A stretch of 51,416 bases of DNA, from positions 1-51,416 of IMG/VR virus record IMGVR_UViG_3300010938_000053; one strand, written 5' to 3'. Positions 30,123-39,700 of the stretch are shown piece by piece (positions within the stretch are counted from its first letter, which is position 1; each line of letters starts with the position of its first letter). Under the pieces are notes generated by a model, which was not told the origin of the DNA, did no database searches, and worked only from the letters and a program-made list of their open reading frames with translations. The stretch comes from a virus. A program made the position numbers and the translations under genes.

Positions 30123-30596
30123 TCAGTTCTTAGTTTGACGAGCAAAAGAGTTAATGTTGGGCATCTTAATAACATTCTGCGAATTCATACCTCTCCGCGC
30201 GGCTTCGGCGATGGGCTCTTGTGTGTCGTTGATGTCAGCAGCAGACGAGCCTAAGCGCGCGCTAAGAGCTGCAACGCTTTTAGCAACTTCAGACAGCGAC
30301 GCTTTCAGATTTTCGATGCGCTCGGACAGCTTGCTCTCTACAGCAGCTTCACTTTCAGCAATCATGCTTTCTACATGCGCCATCTGCGACTCATAGTTTT
30401 CGCATTTTTCACTTAACTGCAAAAAAGCAGCGCGCAACTGTTCAACGTTCGCAGTAAACTTTTCCTCAACGCTTTTTTCTATGAGCGCGCGCATGTCGTT
30501 TACTTCGACAAGTAGCTGATGCGCTTCAGAAGCAGTAAGCTCATCTTTGTTTGTCAGCCTCGACAATTCTTTAACAATTGCATCTAATACTTTCAT
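30123..30596 (-). CDS. Scaffold-like coiled-coil protein
   Basis: 157 residues, nearly all predicted helix with long heptad regions (ESMIAESEAAVESKLSERI, about 76-95) and a flexible basic end (SQNVIKMPNINSFARQTKN). It lies between protease and capsid, where scaffolds occur. It probably guides capsid assembly and is removed by the protease. Confidence 0.7.
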   Translation of the reverse strand: MKVLDAIVKELSRLTNKDELTASEAHQLLVEVNDMRALIEKSVEEKFTANVEQLRAAFLQLSEKCENYESQMAHVESMIAESEAAVESKLSERIENLKASLSEVAKSVAALSARLGSSAADINDTQEPIAEAARRGMNSQNVIKMPNINSFARQTKN

Positions 30597-30602
30597 GTCA
30601 AT

Positions 30603-31469
30603 TTAATTTTCGTTGTAAACTTTAGATAGTGCATCAATACGCTTCAAAGCGTACTTCAACGTTCCAATGCTATCAACAAGTCCGCGATACTTTGCCTGCC
30701 CTGCGAAAAACATCGCGCCCGACACAGCTTCTTTGTGCCTTTCGCTGTTCAAGTCGAGCCCTCTGTCTTTTGTCACTTGCAGTTGAAAGCGAGCAGTCGC
30801 TTCTTCGACCAATTCTTGTAGCTTAGAAAAATCACCTGACACTGCCGCCCGAAACTCTTCGTTTTTTCTCGAGCCGTCGGCATACAAATCCAGCCACTCC
30901 TCAGCGTACGCCTCAAGCGCTTTCTTATTGACAGAAATGACAGAACCTATTGAACCCACCCGGGCATTGGGCATTGCGACTATTTCATCTGCATTTGAAA
31001 CACCGCCATATCCTGCGCTCGCAGCGAAAATTATATGCGCAACGACAGGCTTGTTTCTATCGCGAATCGCCGAGTGCAATATGTCCATCGCCGCCATCTC
31101 GCCGCCACCACTATTTACTTGAATAAGCACTCCCTTTATCGCGTCATCTGCATAAGCTCTGTACATATCTTCCGCCGCACTCATCATCCCGCCCGCAACG
31201 ATTGAGCCACCTGAAGTCGTCGCTTGCATATAGCCGACGACTTTGATTATTGCGATGCCACCGAACAGCGATTCGCTGTCAGGATAAAACTCGCTTTTTG
31301 TTTCTTTCCTGCGCTCTGACAGATTCAAGTCTGAAATTGAAGCGCCTGCTTTGATAAGCGCTAAATCGCGCAAATATGCGTGCAGATACGCCAGCGCGCT
31401 TTCTGCTTCTATCGCTAAATACGAGCTAACGATAGATGAATACACATTTCTGTTCGCGTCAATCTGCAT
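30603..31469 (-). CDS. Prohead protease, S49/SppA family
   Basis: 288 residues from ATG 31469; the in-frame ATG at 31541 lies inside the upstream terminator. IQVNSGGGE (116-124), the nucleophile region FAASAGYGG with Ser151, and VGSIGSV (171-177) are S49 family motifs. Lys202 in DGSRKNEE is in the place of the SppA catalytic lysine. It would mature the prohead by cutting the scaffold and capsid. A candidate promoter directly precedes the start. Confidence 0.88.
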   Translation of the reverse strand: MQIDANRNVYSSIVSSYLAIEAESALAYLHAYLRDLALIKAGASISDLNLSERRKETKSEFYPDSESLFGGIAIIKVVGYMQATTSGGSIVAGGMMSAAEDMYRAYADDAIKGVLIQVNSGGGEMAAMDILHSAIRDRNKPVVAHIIFAASAGYGGVSNADEIVAMPNARVGSIGSVISVNKKALEAYAEEWLDLYADGSRKNEEFRAAVSGDFSKLQELVEEATARFQLQVTKDRGLDLNSERHKEAVSGAMFFAGQAKYRGLVDSIGTLKYALKRIDALSKVYNEN

Positions 31470-31473
31470 AATG

Positions 31474-31509
31474 CAAAATTGTATGCACATATCGTGCACA
31501 TAAAAACAA
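31474..31509 (-). promoter_or_regulatory. Candidate promoter of the head-gene operon
   Basis: Minus strand: TACAATTTTG (31474-31483), two bases longer than the TAnnTTTG consensus, and TTG at 31507-31509. The spacer contains GTGCAC-GATAT-GTGCAT, a possible operator. A strong terminator lies just upstream, so a new promoter is needed here. The start codon is only a few bases downstream, implying a near-leaderless message. Confidence 0.5.
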
Positions 31510-31539
31510 GTTGTATTACTTGCCTGTCCGACATGACAC

Positions 31540-31573
31540 AAAAAAAAATCAGGACGACATTGCGTCGCCCTGA
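31540..31573 (-). terminator. Strong terminator between tail and head operons
   Basis: Stem TCAGGGCGAC/GTCGTCCTGA (one G-U, minus-strand RNA) with a 5-base loop (31549-31573), followed by nine T residues. It separates the tail gene transcript from the head operon. Confidence 0.9.
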
Positions 31574-31607
31574 CACAGAAAAAACAGCATGATGAATTAT
31601 GACCGAA

Positions 31608-31868
31608 CTAACGCTTCCTGTTGCGAAGAATAGTGCGCACTGCTCGTATACTGATATTATATTTAAACGACAAAGCTGCAAGTGAAGCGCCTTTTTCTTT
31701 ATCTCTTAACACAAGAGGCCGAATGACAGCTTTGTAATCGTCAATGACTAAAAACAGATGCCGCACCTCGACCGGCAAGGCCTCCCAGTCATGCGCGTCA
31801 AAGCCTGCTAAGCGCGCCAGCTCTACGCATTTCTTTTTGTACAACTCAAAGTCAACTCTGTTGCTCAT
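31608..31868 (-). CDS. Small helix-turn-helix protein
   Basis: 86 residues from ATG 31868; the longer frame to 31982 overlaps another gene fully. C-terminal residues form a likely helix-turn-helix (ASLAALSFKYNISIRAVRTIL, about 61-81, quoted only in part by ALSFKYNISIRAVRTIL). It could regulate the adjacent head operon promoter. It overlaps 31852-32073 by 17 bases and ends 35 bases before the terminator. Confidence 0.65.
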   Translation of the reverse strand: MSNRVDFELYKKKCVELARLAGFDAHDWEALPVEVRHLFLVIDDYKAVIRPLVLRDKEKGASLAALSFKYNISIRAVRTILRNRKR

Positions 31869-32073
31869 GCTTTTTGATATAACCAAGTCGAACGCCCTGC
31901 TCAAACTCTTGCAGCAGCCTGTGCGCAGTCGATTGACAGCAATAGCGCGCGCTTGACAGCTCATATCTGTTGTGTATAGCAATCAGCGCTGCTAAATCTT
32001 TCTGCTCAATCAGCTTAATCACGCGCTCATGCTCGTGAGCAGGAAGCTTACTAAAGTTTAACATATCATTCAA
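31852..32073 (-). CDS. Small unknown protein between tail and regulator genes
   Basis: 73 residues, helical, with two Cys in a row (ARYCCQSTAHRLLQEFEQG). It overlaps the tail gene 32066-34771 by 8 bases and the HTH gene by 17, so it fits the compact operon. A DNA-binding helix pattern is possible (SSARYCCQSTAHRLL). Function unknown. Confidence 0.55.
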   Translation of the reverse strand: MNDMLNFSKLPAHEHERVIKLIEQKDLAALIAIHNRYELSSARYCCQSTAHRLLQEFEQGVRLGYIKKHEQQS

Positions 32074-34771
32074 ATTTGAAAGTCACACAATTGTCAGGAG
32101 CATCAAACGAAGCGCTGCCTACATTAAAAGCCTGCCAGCTGCCGCCCTGCCAGCGCTGGCCCTGCTCATCGTGCGTGTATCGCAGGACAGGGTTTGTCCC
32201 GTCCGCAACGATTATTTCAAACGCAATGCACGCCGGCCGGCTTATGGAGAAAAAAGCGGGCTTCCCACCCGCAACTCGCTGAGAATAGTAAAAGTCAAAG
32301 AACTCAACGCGCAGCTCGTTCAGCTTGTCGATTAAGTTCGTCACATAAGCGCCCGCTCCCTGGTCAACTACTCTCATCACGCCAAGCGCGATGGGCGCAT
32401 CGACATACTGCTTGCCGTCCGCTATGAACGACGTTATGCGCAAGTTATTGAAAGTAGATGTGCTGATGTCTGTGTTTAGCCCGTTCACGTAGTCGCACTT
32501 GCTGAATATACAATTGCAAGGCGCTTTGCAATTGCTGCTTTTCTGAAAAGAAACGTCAAATGAAACAGGAGCGGGCACCTCTGGCGTGTAATCGCGAATC
32601 GCGCTAAGCCAACCAACCACAGGGCGCCCTTTCACCTGAAACGCATAACGCTTTCTGAATGCAATAGACGTGTACTCTTCTGCAGCAATAAACATCAGCG
32701 CATCCACTCTTGCGCCTGTCAGCCTTTCGGCAAAGTATTGCGCATAAAACATCGAATACAAATCGTTGTCCGCCCTGCCATACACTGCGTTGCCGTCTAT
32801 TTCAGTGTATCCCTCAAGCGCCCACGTGCGTAGTTGCGTTGCATAGCCAAAATCTTCTCGCGGCAATGCATATTCATCAAAGTAAATCCAGCCATATTTA
32901 TCAGCAAGACGTGACGAAGCCGGCCGTGCATTTAACTGTTTGACCTTGCCAAATGCGAACAGCACCCGAACGCCCACGTCAAAGCTCCTTCTTCCGTCAC
33001 TGTTATCCCAGAGGCGCGGCAAAAACGGCGTCGGAATGCTTTCCTCATTTGTAAGTCTGAACACTGTCCTTTTGAGCACTAAGCTTTGACCCTCGACGCA
33101 GGGTTCAAAAATGGGATTAGCTAACTCTTCCGTCTGCTCGACAAACTCCTTTCCGTTGAATATACGCCTCGAGCCTGGAGGGTCAAGGACAGTAGCTTCT
33201 TGAACAGCTTCGTCATCGCTGTCTTTGAATCTAAGCAGTGTATACCTCGAAAGACCTTCGGTTGAATATGCAATTACTTGCGAGTTATCCACTATATCGT
33301 TCGAAACATCGACAATGCCCAATCGGTCGCTAAAGTAGCCGCCGACATCATGCCCATGCACGAGCGCATCGAACCTGGGCAACAGCTCCACTTTGCGCGT
33401 CACCCAGTCGGTGTGCATGACCGCATTTGTCATGTGCATGACGCCCTTTAATATGTCCAACAGCGTAACATCAGAGCGAAGCACGTTCGCATCGATAATG
33501 TCACCTCGACTAATCGCCTCGTTAGCTGGCTCGACAAGAAAGTACGCGCCTTCTTTTATCAAAAACGCCGCGCCGCCCAGGTCAGACGTCCAGTGAATCG
33601 CTGCCGCTTGGTCAGGGTTTAGTGCGACGATAAATTCCGCGCTGAAGTATTGCGTCGATGACGGCTGAAGGGTAACGGTCTGGTCTTCGGATAGTATTTC
33701 ACCGCTAAACTGCCCATTGGGCAGCAGCTCGTGAACGGCAAAGGCAATGTCCTGAGGCAACACAGGAATACTAAGCGTTCGTAATTCACATCGAAGAACA
33801 AAGCGGAACTTTGCTTTGAAGGGAAACAAGTTCTTCACGCCGCACAGCCACGTACCCGACACGCTGTGCGGCACGGCAAGGCCCGACTGGCCGACGTAGT
33901 CTTGCGTGTCGAAGTAAATAAACTTGTTCGGATTACTACTCAATGTGTCAATAAGAAGTTCATTGCTCAACTGCCTGTTGATGACCCTGTGCTTCTTACC
34001 GAACATCTGACCGTCCGCGCCGAAGCCTTCAAAGTAATTGCTCCTAAGCGCATACACCCATAGCCGCCTGAACCACTCCGTGTCCAGCAGCGCACCGCCC
34101 AACTCCCAGCCGATTTCTGCAAAGCCTTTCTTTAGCAAATAAGCCAAATTGACAAAAGGCCTTAAGTCTTCCAAAGCGACCATTTTTCTCATCTCTCCCG
34201 ACACTTCGTCGGGCTCGGTCTGGTCTACCCAGCTGCCGTAGTCCACGACCGGAAAATAAAACGCCTCGCTCGTATTCGCCTGGGCGGTGAAATCACCCTC
34301 GTACTTTGGCTTGTCCCAAGAAGATAAAACATTAGCTTTTTCAAACTCAAAAGTTCCAAAGTCGATAGTGTTAATCGCCTTGTTCGCTGCCGCCTCCGAC
34401 CAGTGCGCTTCGCCTGAACGCAGTTCAACTTCCCACCTCTGCCTTTGCATGTCCTTTCGCAGCACGATAAGCTGCGCAAAAGGCAAGGGTGTGGCGCTCA
34501 TGTAAACGACAACGTCTATGTGCTTGCTCTTTCTGTCGAGTGTCGCTGGTGTGTCGTAATCAATAAACACAGCGTCGTTAACAATCGAGAAGGGCAAGTC
34601 AAATCGCAGCGCCGCCTCTCGCTCAATCTGATTGAACGCGTTTAGCTGTTCAATGCTCTTAAATAAACGCAGCGAAAAATCGCCCGGCAGGTCTAAGTCT
34701 ACCTGCTCAACACCCAAGCGCGCCTGGGCGATGGAGTTTAAACTCGTTGCTGTTATTTTAAACGACGACAT
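32066..34771 (-). CDS. Large tail protein, probably distal tail or baseplate hub
   Basis: 901 residues, mixed beta/alpha, no membrane segments. It contains CNCIFSKCDYVNGL near the C-terminus with several Cys. Position after two other large tail proteins and downstream of the tape measure gene fits a tail-tip or hub protein. It resembles in style the large tail proteins of Bacteroidetes siphoviruses; no catalytic motif was seen. Confidence 0.6.
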   Translation of the reverse strand: MSSFKITATSLNSIAQARLGVEQVDLDLPGDFSLRLFKSIEQLNAFNQIEREAALRFDLPFSIVNDAVFIDYDTPATLDRKSKHIDVVVYMSATPLPFAQLIVLRKDMQRQRWEVELRSGEAHWSEAAANKAINTIDFGTFEFEKANVLSSWDKPKYEGDFTAQANTSEAFYFPVVDYGSWVDQTEPDEVSGEMRKMVALEDLRPFVNLAYLLKKGFAEIGWELGGALLDTEWFRRLWVYALRSNYFEGFGADGQMFGKKHRVINRQLSNELLIDTLSSNPNKFIYFDTQDYVGQSGLAVPHSVSGTWLCGVKNLFPFKAKFRFVLRCELRTLSIPVLPQDIAFAVHELLPNGQFSGEILSEDQTVTLQPSSTQYFSAEFIVALNPDQAAAIHWTSDLGGAAFLIKEGAYFLVEPANEAISRGDIIDANVLRSDVTLLDILKGVMHMTNAVMHTDWVTRKVELLPRFDALVHGHDVGGYFSDRLGIVDVSNDIVDNSQVIAYSTEGLSRYTLLRFKDSDDEAVQEATVLDPPGSRRIFNGKEFVEQTEELANPIFEPCVEGQSLVLKRTVFRLTNEESIPTPFLPRLWDNSDGRRSFDVGVRVLFAFGKVKQLNARPASSRLADKYGWIYFDEYALPREDFGYATQLRTWALEGYTEIDGNAVYGRADNDLYSMFYAQYFAERLTGARVDALMFIAAEEYTSIAFRKRYAFQVKGRPVVGWLSAIRDYTPEVPAPVSFDVSFQKSSNCKAPCNCIFSKCDYVNGLNTDISTSTFNNLRITSFIADGKQYVDAPIALGVMRVVDQGAGAYVTNLIDKLNELRVEFFDFYYSQRVAGGKPAFFSISRPACIAFEIIVADGTNPVLRYTHDEQGQRWQGGSWQAFNVGSASFDAPDNCVTFKFE

Positions 34772-35217
34772 AAGCGCTTATAAGCGTGCGCAATGTTTTC
34801 TTCCGCTAATTCTTTATCGACTTCCATCAGCTTGTTTGTCACGATAATCGTTCCCGCATACCCTTCGCGCCTGGGCTTCGTTTGAAAAGCGTAGCCTAAC
34901 CTGCTTTTTGACGAAAAGTCAATTGATGCGAACACGTTATTCTTTTGTCCCAACCGCTCGACGACCTCGGCTGCAAAATCGATGAGCTGCTTGTTTTGCC
35001 AGCTCGTTACCAACGCATAAATAAAGCGCTCCGAAGCATTCTTTTTAACCCAAAAAACTACCTCCTCATCATTAACATCAACTTGAAGCGCTTTAGCGTC
35101 GTCTCTTTCTATCACAACGCGCAGCTCTTTCCCAAACAGCATTATGTTTTCAGGCACAACAAACTCTCTCTGAGTCGCAGAGTTAATTCTCGTTGACCGT
35201 CTGACTCTTGATTTCAT
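34753..35217 (-). CDS. Tail-tip-associated unknown protein
   Basis: 154 residues, basic ends (MKSRVRRSTR at the start, KRLCRRLK at the end). It overlaps the neighbour genes by 35 and 19 bases. An alternative start at 35142 would shorten it by 25 residues and remove the basic N-terminus. No family recognised. Confidence 0.6.
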   Translation of the reverse strand: MKSRVRRSTRINSATQREFVVPENIMLFGKELRVVIERDDAKALQVDVNDEEVVFWVKKNASERFIYALVTSWQNKQLIDFAAEVVERLGQKNNVFASIDFSSKSRLGYAFQTKPRREGYAGTIIVTNKLMEVDKELAEENIAHAYKRLCRRLK

Positions 35218-36793
35218 AAAGCCTTCCCTTTAGTATATAATCTACTTGCTCGCCCATTTTCTTTATCGTCGTCGCTCCAGCATCAAGGCGAAACTTGAAG
35301 GCCATGGGCTTATTGTTTTCGTCTGTAAGTCTGAGCCAAAGTTGCGGCGAGGCGATAGCATGTCGAACAAACTCTTCGTACGCTTCGCCCTTCGACCTAA
35401 CGACAAGCGTGTAGACATCCGTCGCTACGTGATTTACTTGCGTTTTTCCTCCGTAAGCCGCCTTTTGCCAAGAAGTCGCCGCACAACTTTGGCGCAGTTC
35501 GGCCTCGTCAAATCTTCTTTCAACAGCTCGCTCGACAGAGTAGACCGGCAACGTCTCGATACCGCCCAGCTTACCCAAGAAATACAAGTCCGTTCCGTTT
35601 TTGCACGCGTCGTCAATTTCATACAAAGTCGCCTCGGTCAATTGCGTTGCATCGGCGAATATCGCAACGTCGTAACCTTTAATGTTATTCAGCGCGTTGC
35701 CCGTCGCCGTCGAGATGAACGAGGGCGACACGTTTACAGCGTTCATGCCGTAGCCGCTGTTGGGCACGTCTAAGTTGTAAACAGGGTTTGTCCCTGTTTT
35801 CAATCGGACGACAACGCGCAGCTTGAGTTGCGAAAAGTTGACGACAGATTCATTCAAGAAGTACCACAGCCAGCAGCGGGAGTGCGTGAACACCTTCAGC
35901 GTGAGCGGCTTTGTCGTCAGAAATCTGATGTGCGTTTGCCCGGGTGGCAACCCTCCTGGTGCTCCGCTCCAATACCTGCGAACGCCAAACACGTCCGCGG
36001 GCTCAAAATATCCGTTAAAAACCGTCACCGTCTGAGGCATGAACGTCAAATCGCCGTACTTCACCGCGCCTGCCGCATCGTTGTACAGCCAGCCGACCTG
36101 CAAGTTGAAGTACTGCACAGGCCCATCTGGCCCGACAGTCGGGTGGGTATTCGAGCTAATATCAGGCAAGGGCGTGCGCAACAACGTGCGCGCGATGGGC
36201 ATAATGTCGAAGGGCACGCTGTTGGCGCCCGAACATGTTTTGCCAGGCGCGACGCTCTCAAACTGCGTAACAGCACCGGTGTACTTGCGAAATACCCTGA
36301 ACAAGAGCTTGAAATTGCTGCGATAAACAGGGTTAACACCGTTCGCGTATGACGACGCGTCAAGTATGCTATTTATCGCGCTGAAGTTCATGCCTGCAGG
36401 CCCAAAATCGGGCTGGGCGCCGCACTCTTTCCAGACGAGCGTTACTTCGAGTGTCGCATCGTTAACAACAACGTCGCATCTGCTCGCAAAAAAGTAGTTG
36501 CTGTTTAGCATGCATACAAAGTTGTACATCGTCGCAAGTCCATCACCTGCGACGACTTTAAACGTCGTTGCAGTACAGTCTGTGCTGTTGTCGATAGACA
36601 AATCGATGCCTGCAATTTTGAAGTTACCCGAGCCGAGCGCCGGCGGCGATGACTTGAACTTGAAGTAAACATTCGCCGCGCTGCCTGGCGTAGTCGCTAC
36701 ATCTGAGTCGTCTGGACGAACGACCCACTCTGCACACTCGCTTATCGAGTAGGGCCGCTGCTGGGTGGGAGCAGAAATAATGTTTATAGCCAT
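35183..36793 (-). CDS. Tail protein, probable distal tail component
   Basis: 536 residues, beta-rich. NVYFKFKSSPPALGSGNFKI and many aromatic strands in the first half; the C-terminal region contains LYEIDDACKNGTDLYFLGK. Directly downstream of the tape measure gene, where distal tail proteins (Dit-like) lie in siphoviruses. Assigned by position. Confidence 0.55.
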   Translation of the reverse strand: MAINIISAPTQQRPYSISECAEWVVRPDDSDVATTPGSAANVYFKFKSSPPALGSGNFKIAGIDLSIDNSTDCTATTFKVVAGDGLATMYNFVCMLNSNYFFASRCDVVVNDATLEVTLVWKECGAQPDFGPAGMNFSAINSILDASSYANGVNPVYRSNFKLLFRVFRKYTGAVTQFESVAPGKTCSGANSVPFDIMPIARTLLRTPLPDISSNTHPTVGPDGPVQYFNLQVGWLYNDAAGAVKYGDLTFMPQTVTVFNGYFEPADVFGVRRYWSGAPGGLPPGQTHIRFLTTKPLTLKVFTHSRCWLWYFLNESVVNFSQLKLRVVVRLKTGTNPVYNLDVPNSGYGMNAVNVSPSFISTATGNALNNIKGYDVAIFADATQLTEATLYEIDDACKNGTDLYFLGKLGGIETLPVYSVERAVERRFDEAELRQSCAATSWQKAAYGGKTQVNHVATDVYTLVVRSKGEAYEEFVRHAIASPQLWLRLTDENNKPMAFKFRLDAGATTIKKMGEQVDYILKGRLYEIKSQTVNEN

Positions 36794-36796
36794 TTT

Positions 36797-39700
36797 TTAT
36801 ATCAGTCTGTTTTTTTTCAACGCCTGTTCGCGCTCTAAGCGCCTGTTCGCATCGAACAATCCCTCTGCCAGCGCGCGCTCAACGCGTTGCGCGTTTCTCT
36901 CTGCGATTTGCTCAGCGATAGCTTGCACTTGCTCGTCGTCAAATTGAGCTTGTGCGTTAACCGACACAACAACTGCACCTTGCGCTTGGGCCTGCCCGAG
37001 CGCCGGAACGCCAACAAATCCGCCTTGCGCGAAGGCGGGAAGAAAAGCTCCTGCAGTCGGCACCTTGCGCGAAGCGCGTATTTGCTCGAGCGCGCCAAAC
37101 AGCGCCGGCATGCGTTTGACCATCCACCTGGGCGCGACATACTCACCCTCGTGGACGACTGCGCCCGAACGCTCCAGCTTACCTGCGACACGATGTCCCG
37201 TATCGTCTGCCGGAGCGACCGCCCGAAGGAGGCCGCCTCGAGAGACGTCTGGAATCGAACGATAAAAATCTATCGCATAATAGCCGTAGCTTTTTTCTTT
37301 AGTTTTTTCTCCAATCGGCCCGCCTTCGGCAAACTGCTTACTTTTAATAATTGCAACTTGCAACGCGCCAAGGGCGGCGGTCGCTGCAGCAAGGACTGGG
37401 TTGTATATGACTCGAGTAACAGCTACTGCAGTGTTGATAATCGCTTCAACGATAGCTATTTGCTTTCTTTTCTCCGCTGCCTCTTTTTCGATTTCTTCCT
37501 TCTTTTTTGCCTGCTCTTTTTCTAGACGCTCAACCAGCTTAGCGTTTTGGCCTGCACGCTTTTTCTTTGCTTCATACTCTTCATCAATCGCGCGCAGCCG
37601 AGCGCTTTTTTCATTGTCAGCACTGATGCTTGCAAGTTCGAGCAGTTTGTCCGCAAAGCTTTGCGATAGTTCAATTGCTTGCTCGACAGCTTCGCGTCGT
37701 CTACGCTGCAGCTCTTCTATTTGCGCAATTTCTAACTCAAACGCTTCTTGCTGCGCATCGCTTACTTTTTTAATGCCCTCTATTTTTAGCTGCTGCAGCT
37801 CACTTTCTATTTCTCGAACTACAGCTGCGTATTTCTGCTGCGCAGCTATTGCATCAGCGATTGCTCGTTGCTCGATGACTTGCACTTCTTGCTCAGCGTC
37901 GCCAGAAACACCTGCCGCACGTGCGCGCTCTCTAGCAGATTGTATTTGCTCTTGCTTTGCAACTTCAATAAGCAGCAATCTGCTATCTAGCTCTTCTTTC
38001 GCAGCCTGCAGTCGAACATCGCGCACTTGCTCGATGAGTTCAGATGTGCGCTGTGCGTACTCTTTTTCGATAGCAAGCTTGTCGTTTGCAACTCGAAGCG
38101 CAAGCTCTTGCTCCCTTTTCTTCGCATCTTCTTCAGCGAGTAGACCTGCAGCGCGCTCTTTAATAATGATTGCGCGCTGCTGCTGCTCAAACAGCTGCAC
38201 TTGCTCGATGCGCGCTTCGTACGAACGCTTAATCGCTTCGACAACTTGACGCGTGCTTTCTACTTCTGCTTCGCGCTCAATCTCTCTAAGCGATTCTATC
38301 TGCTTGAATAGCTCTACTTGTCTTTGTCGAATCTCTTTTTGCTGCTCTTGCTCGATGACTTTTCGTCGCTCACTGTAGACTTCAACAAGAGTCTTGCGCT
38401 CGCGCTCGATGAGCTCTACTTCTTGTATGTCTTCGCGACGAACATCGCGCAGCTGGCGAACGTCTTCGATGCTTCGAACGATTACCTCCCTGCCAAGTCG
38501 CTCGCTTATGCTTTTTTGCAGAGCGAGCAAGCGCTCTCTGTTTTTTTCAAGCTTATCGATGAGTTCGTTGTCAAGCGCGATGATTTGCTCTTTGTACTTG
38601 TCTTCCTCGCTCAATCTGAGCGAGCGTATAGACTTTTCGATGTCAGCGATGCGCGATAGCTGCGCTTCGAGGTTTCTTTTTCTCTCTTCAGCTAAGCGCT
38701 CTGCAGCCTTTTTGTCTTTTTCGCTCTGCTCACTTCTAAACGCATCGAGCGATGCGCTTACCTGTTCGACATTTTTTTGCTCGCGTTCGGGAACGACAAC
38801 TTGTATCGCAAAGTCTTCTCTTTTTTTGTCGAGTTTGAACGCCCTGTCGAACGCTTTGCCGACTTCTTCCAGCTCTTCGCGCAGCTTTTGCAGCCTTTTT
38901 TCTTCAACAGCGAGCCTGTCTGCAGCAGTCAACGCAGATGACACATCGACACCAGCCGCAGAGCCCAGCGCAGCCGGCCGGCTGACGGGCTGAACTTGCT
39001 CGCGCTGCGCGGCAGCTCTTGCGCGCTCAACTCTAAGCTGCTGCTCGACAATTTTTGCTGCAACCTCTTCTTGAGCTCTTGCCTTTGCCCGAGCCGCGGC
39101 GCCTCGAATAATTTCTTCTGTAAGCTCTTTTTGAATTCGCGTAAGCTGCTCTAAGCTCGCTTTTTCTAAGTCTATGCCCTCGAGCAGCTCGGGATACTTA
39201 TCTGTTAGCGACTTGATAGCCTTTGCTCGCTCTTCGTAACTCGAAGCTACATTTTTGAGCACAGCAAATGACGACTCGACAGCTGCTACTTCTTCTTTCG
39301 TCGAGTCAGCAATTTCTTTTTGCGCATCTGCGAGCGCTCGACTTGCTTTTTCTGAAGCAGAGAGACTGTCGTTATACAGCTGCACTGCTTTGACAATTGC
39401 GTAGATGCCAGCCACAACTGCGAGCAAGGGCAATGCCGCCTGGGCGGCGGCGAGCGCCCGGGTGGCGGCGGTCGCTGCAGTGGTCGCAACGGTTTGGCGA
39501 ACGGTCGCGGCGGTCATCGTTGTTGTTGCTGCAGCGGCGCTGCGCATGGCGTTGGCAACTTCAATGCCCGGGCGCGTAAACGCAAAAAATACGCCGCCCA
39601 AGCTCAACAGCTCTGAACTCGAACTTTGAACTAGTTGAATGAACTTCTCAACTATTTCAACAGCATCAGTCAGCGCTCTTGCAAACGCAGCAATTGCATC

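Noticed and set aside
37401-38993. Serine-rich frames on the plus strand
   Set aside because: Antisense shadows of the coiled-coil part of the tape measure gene.
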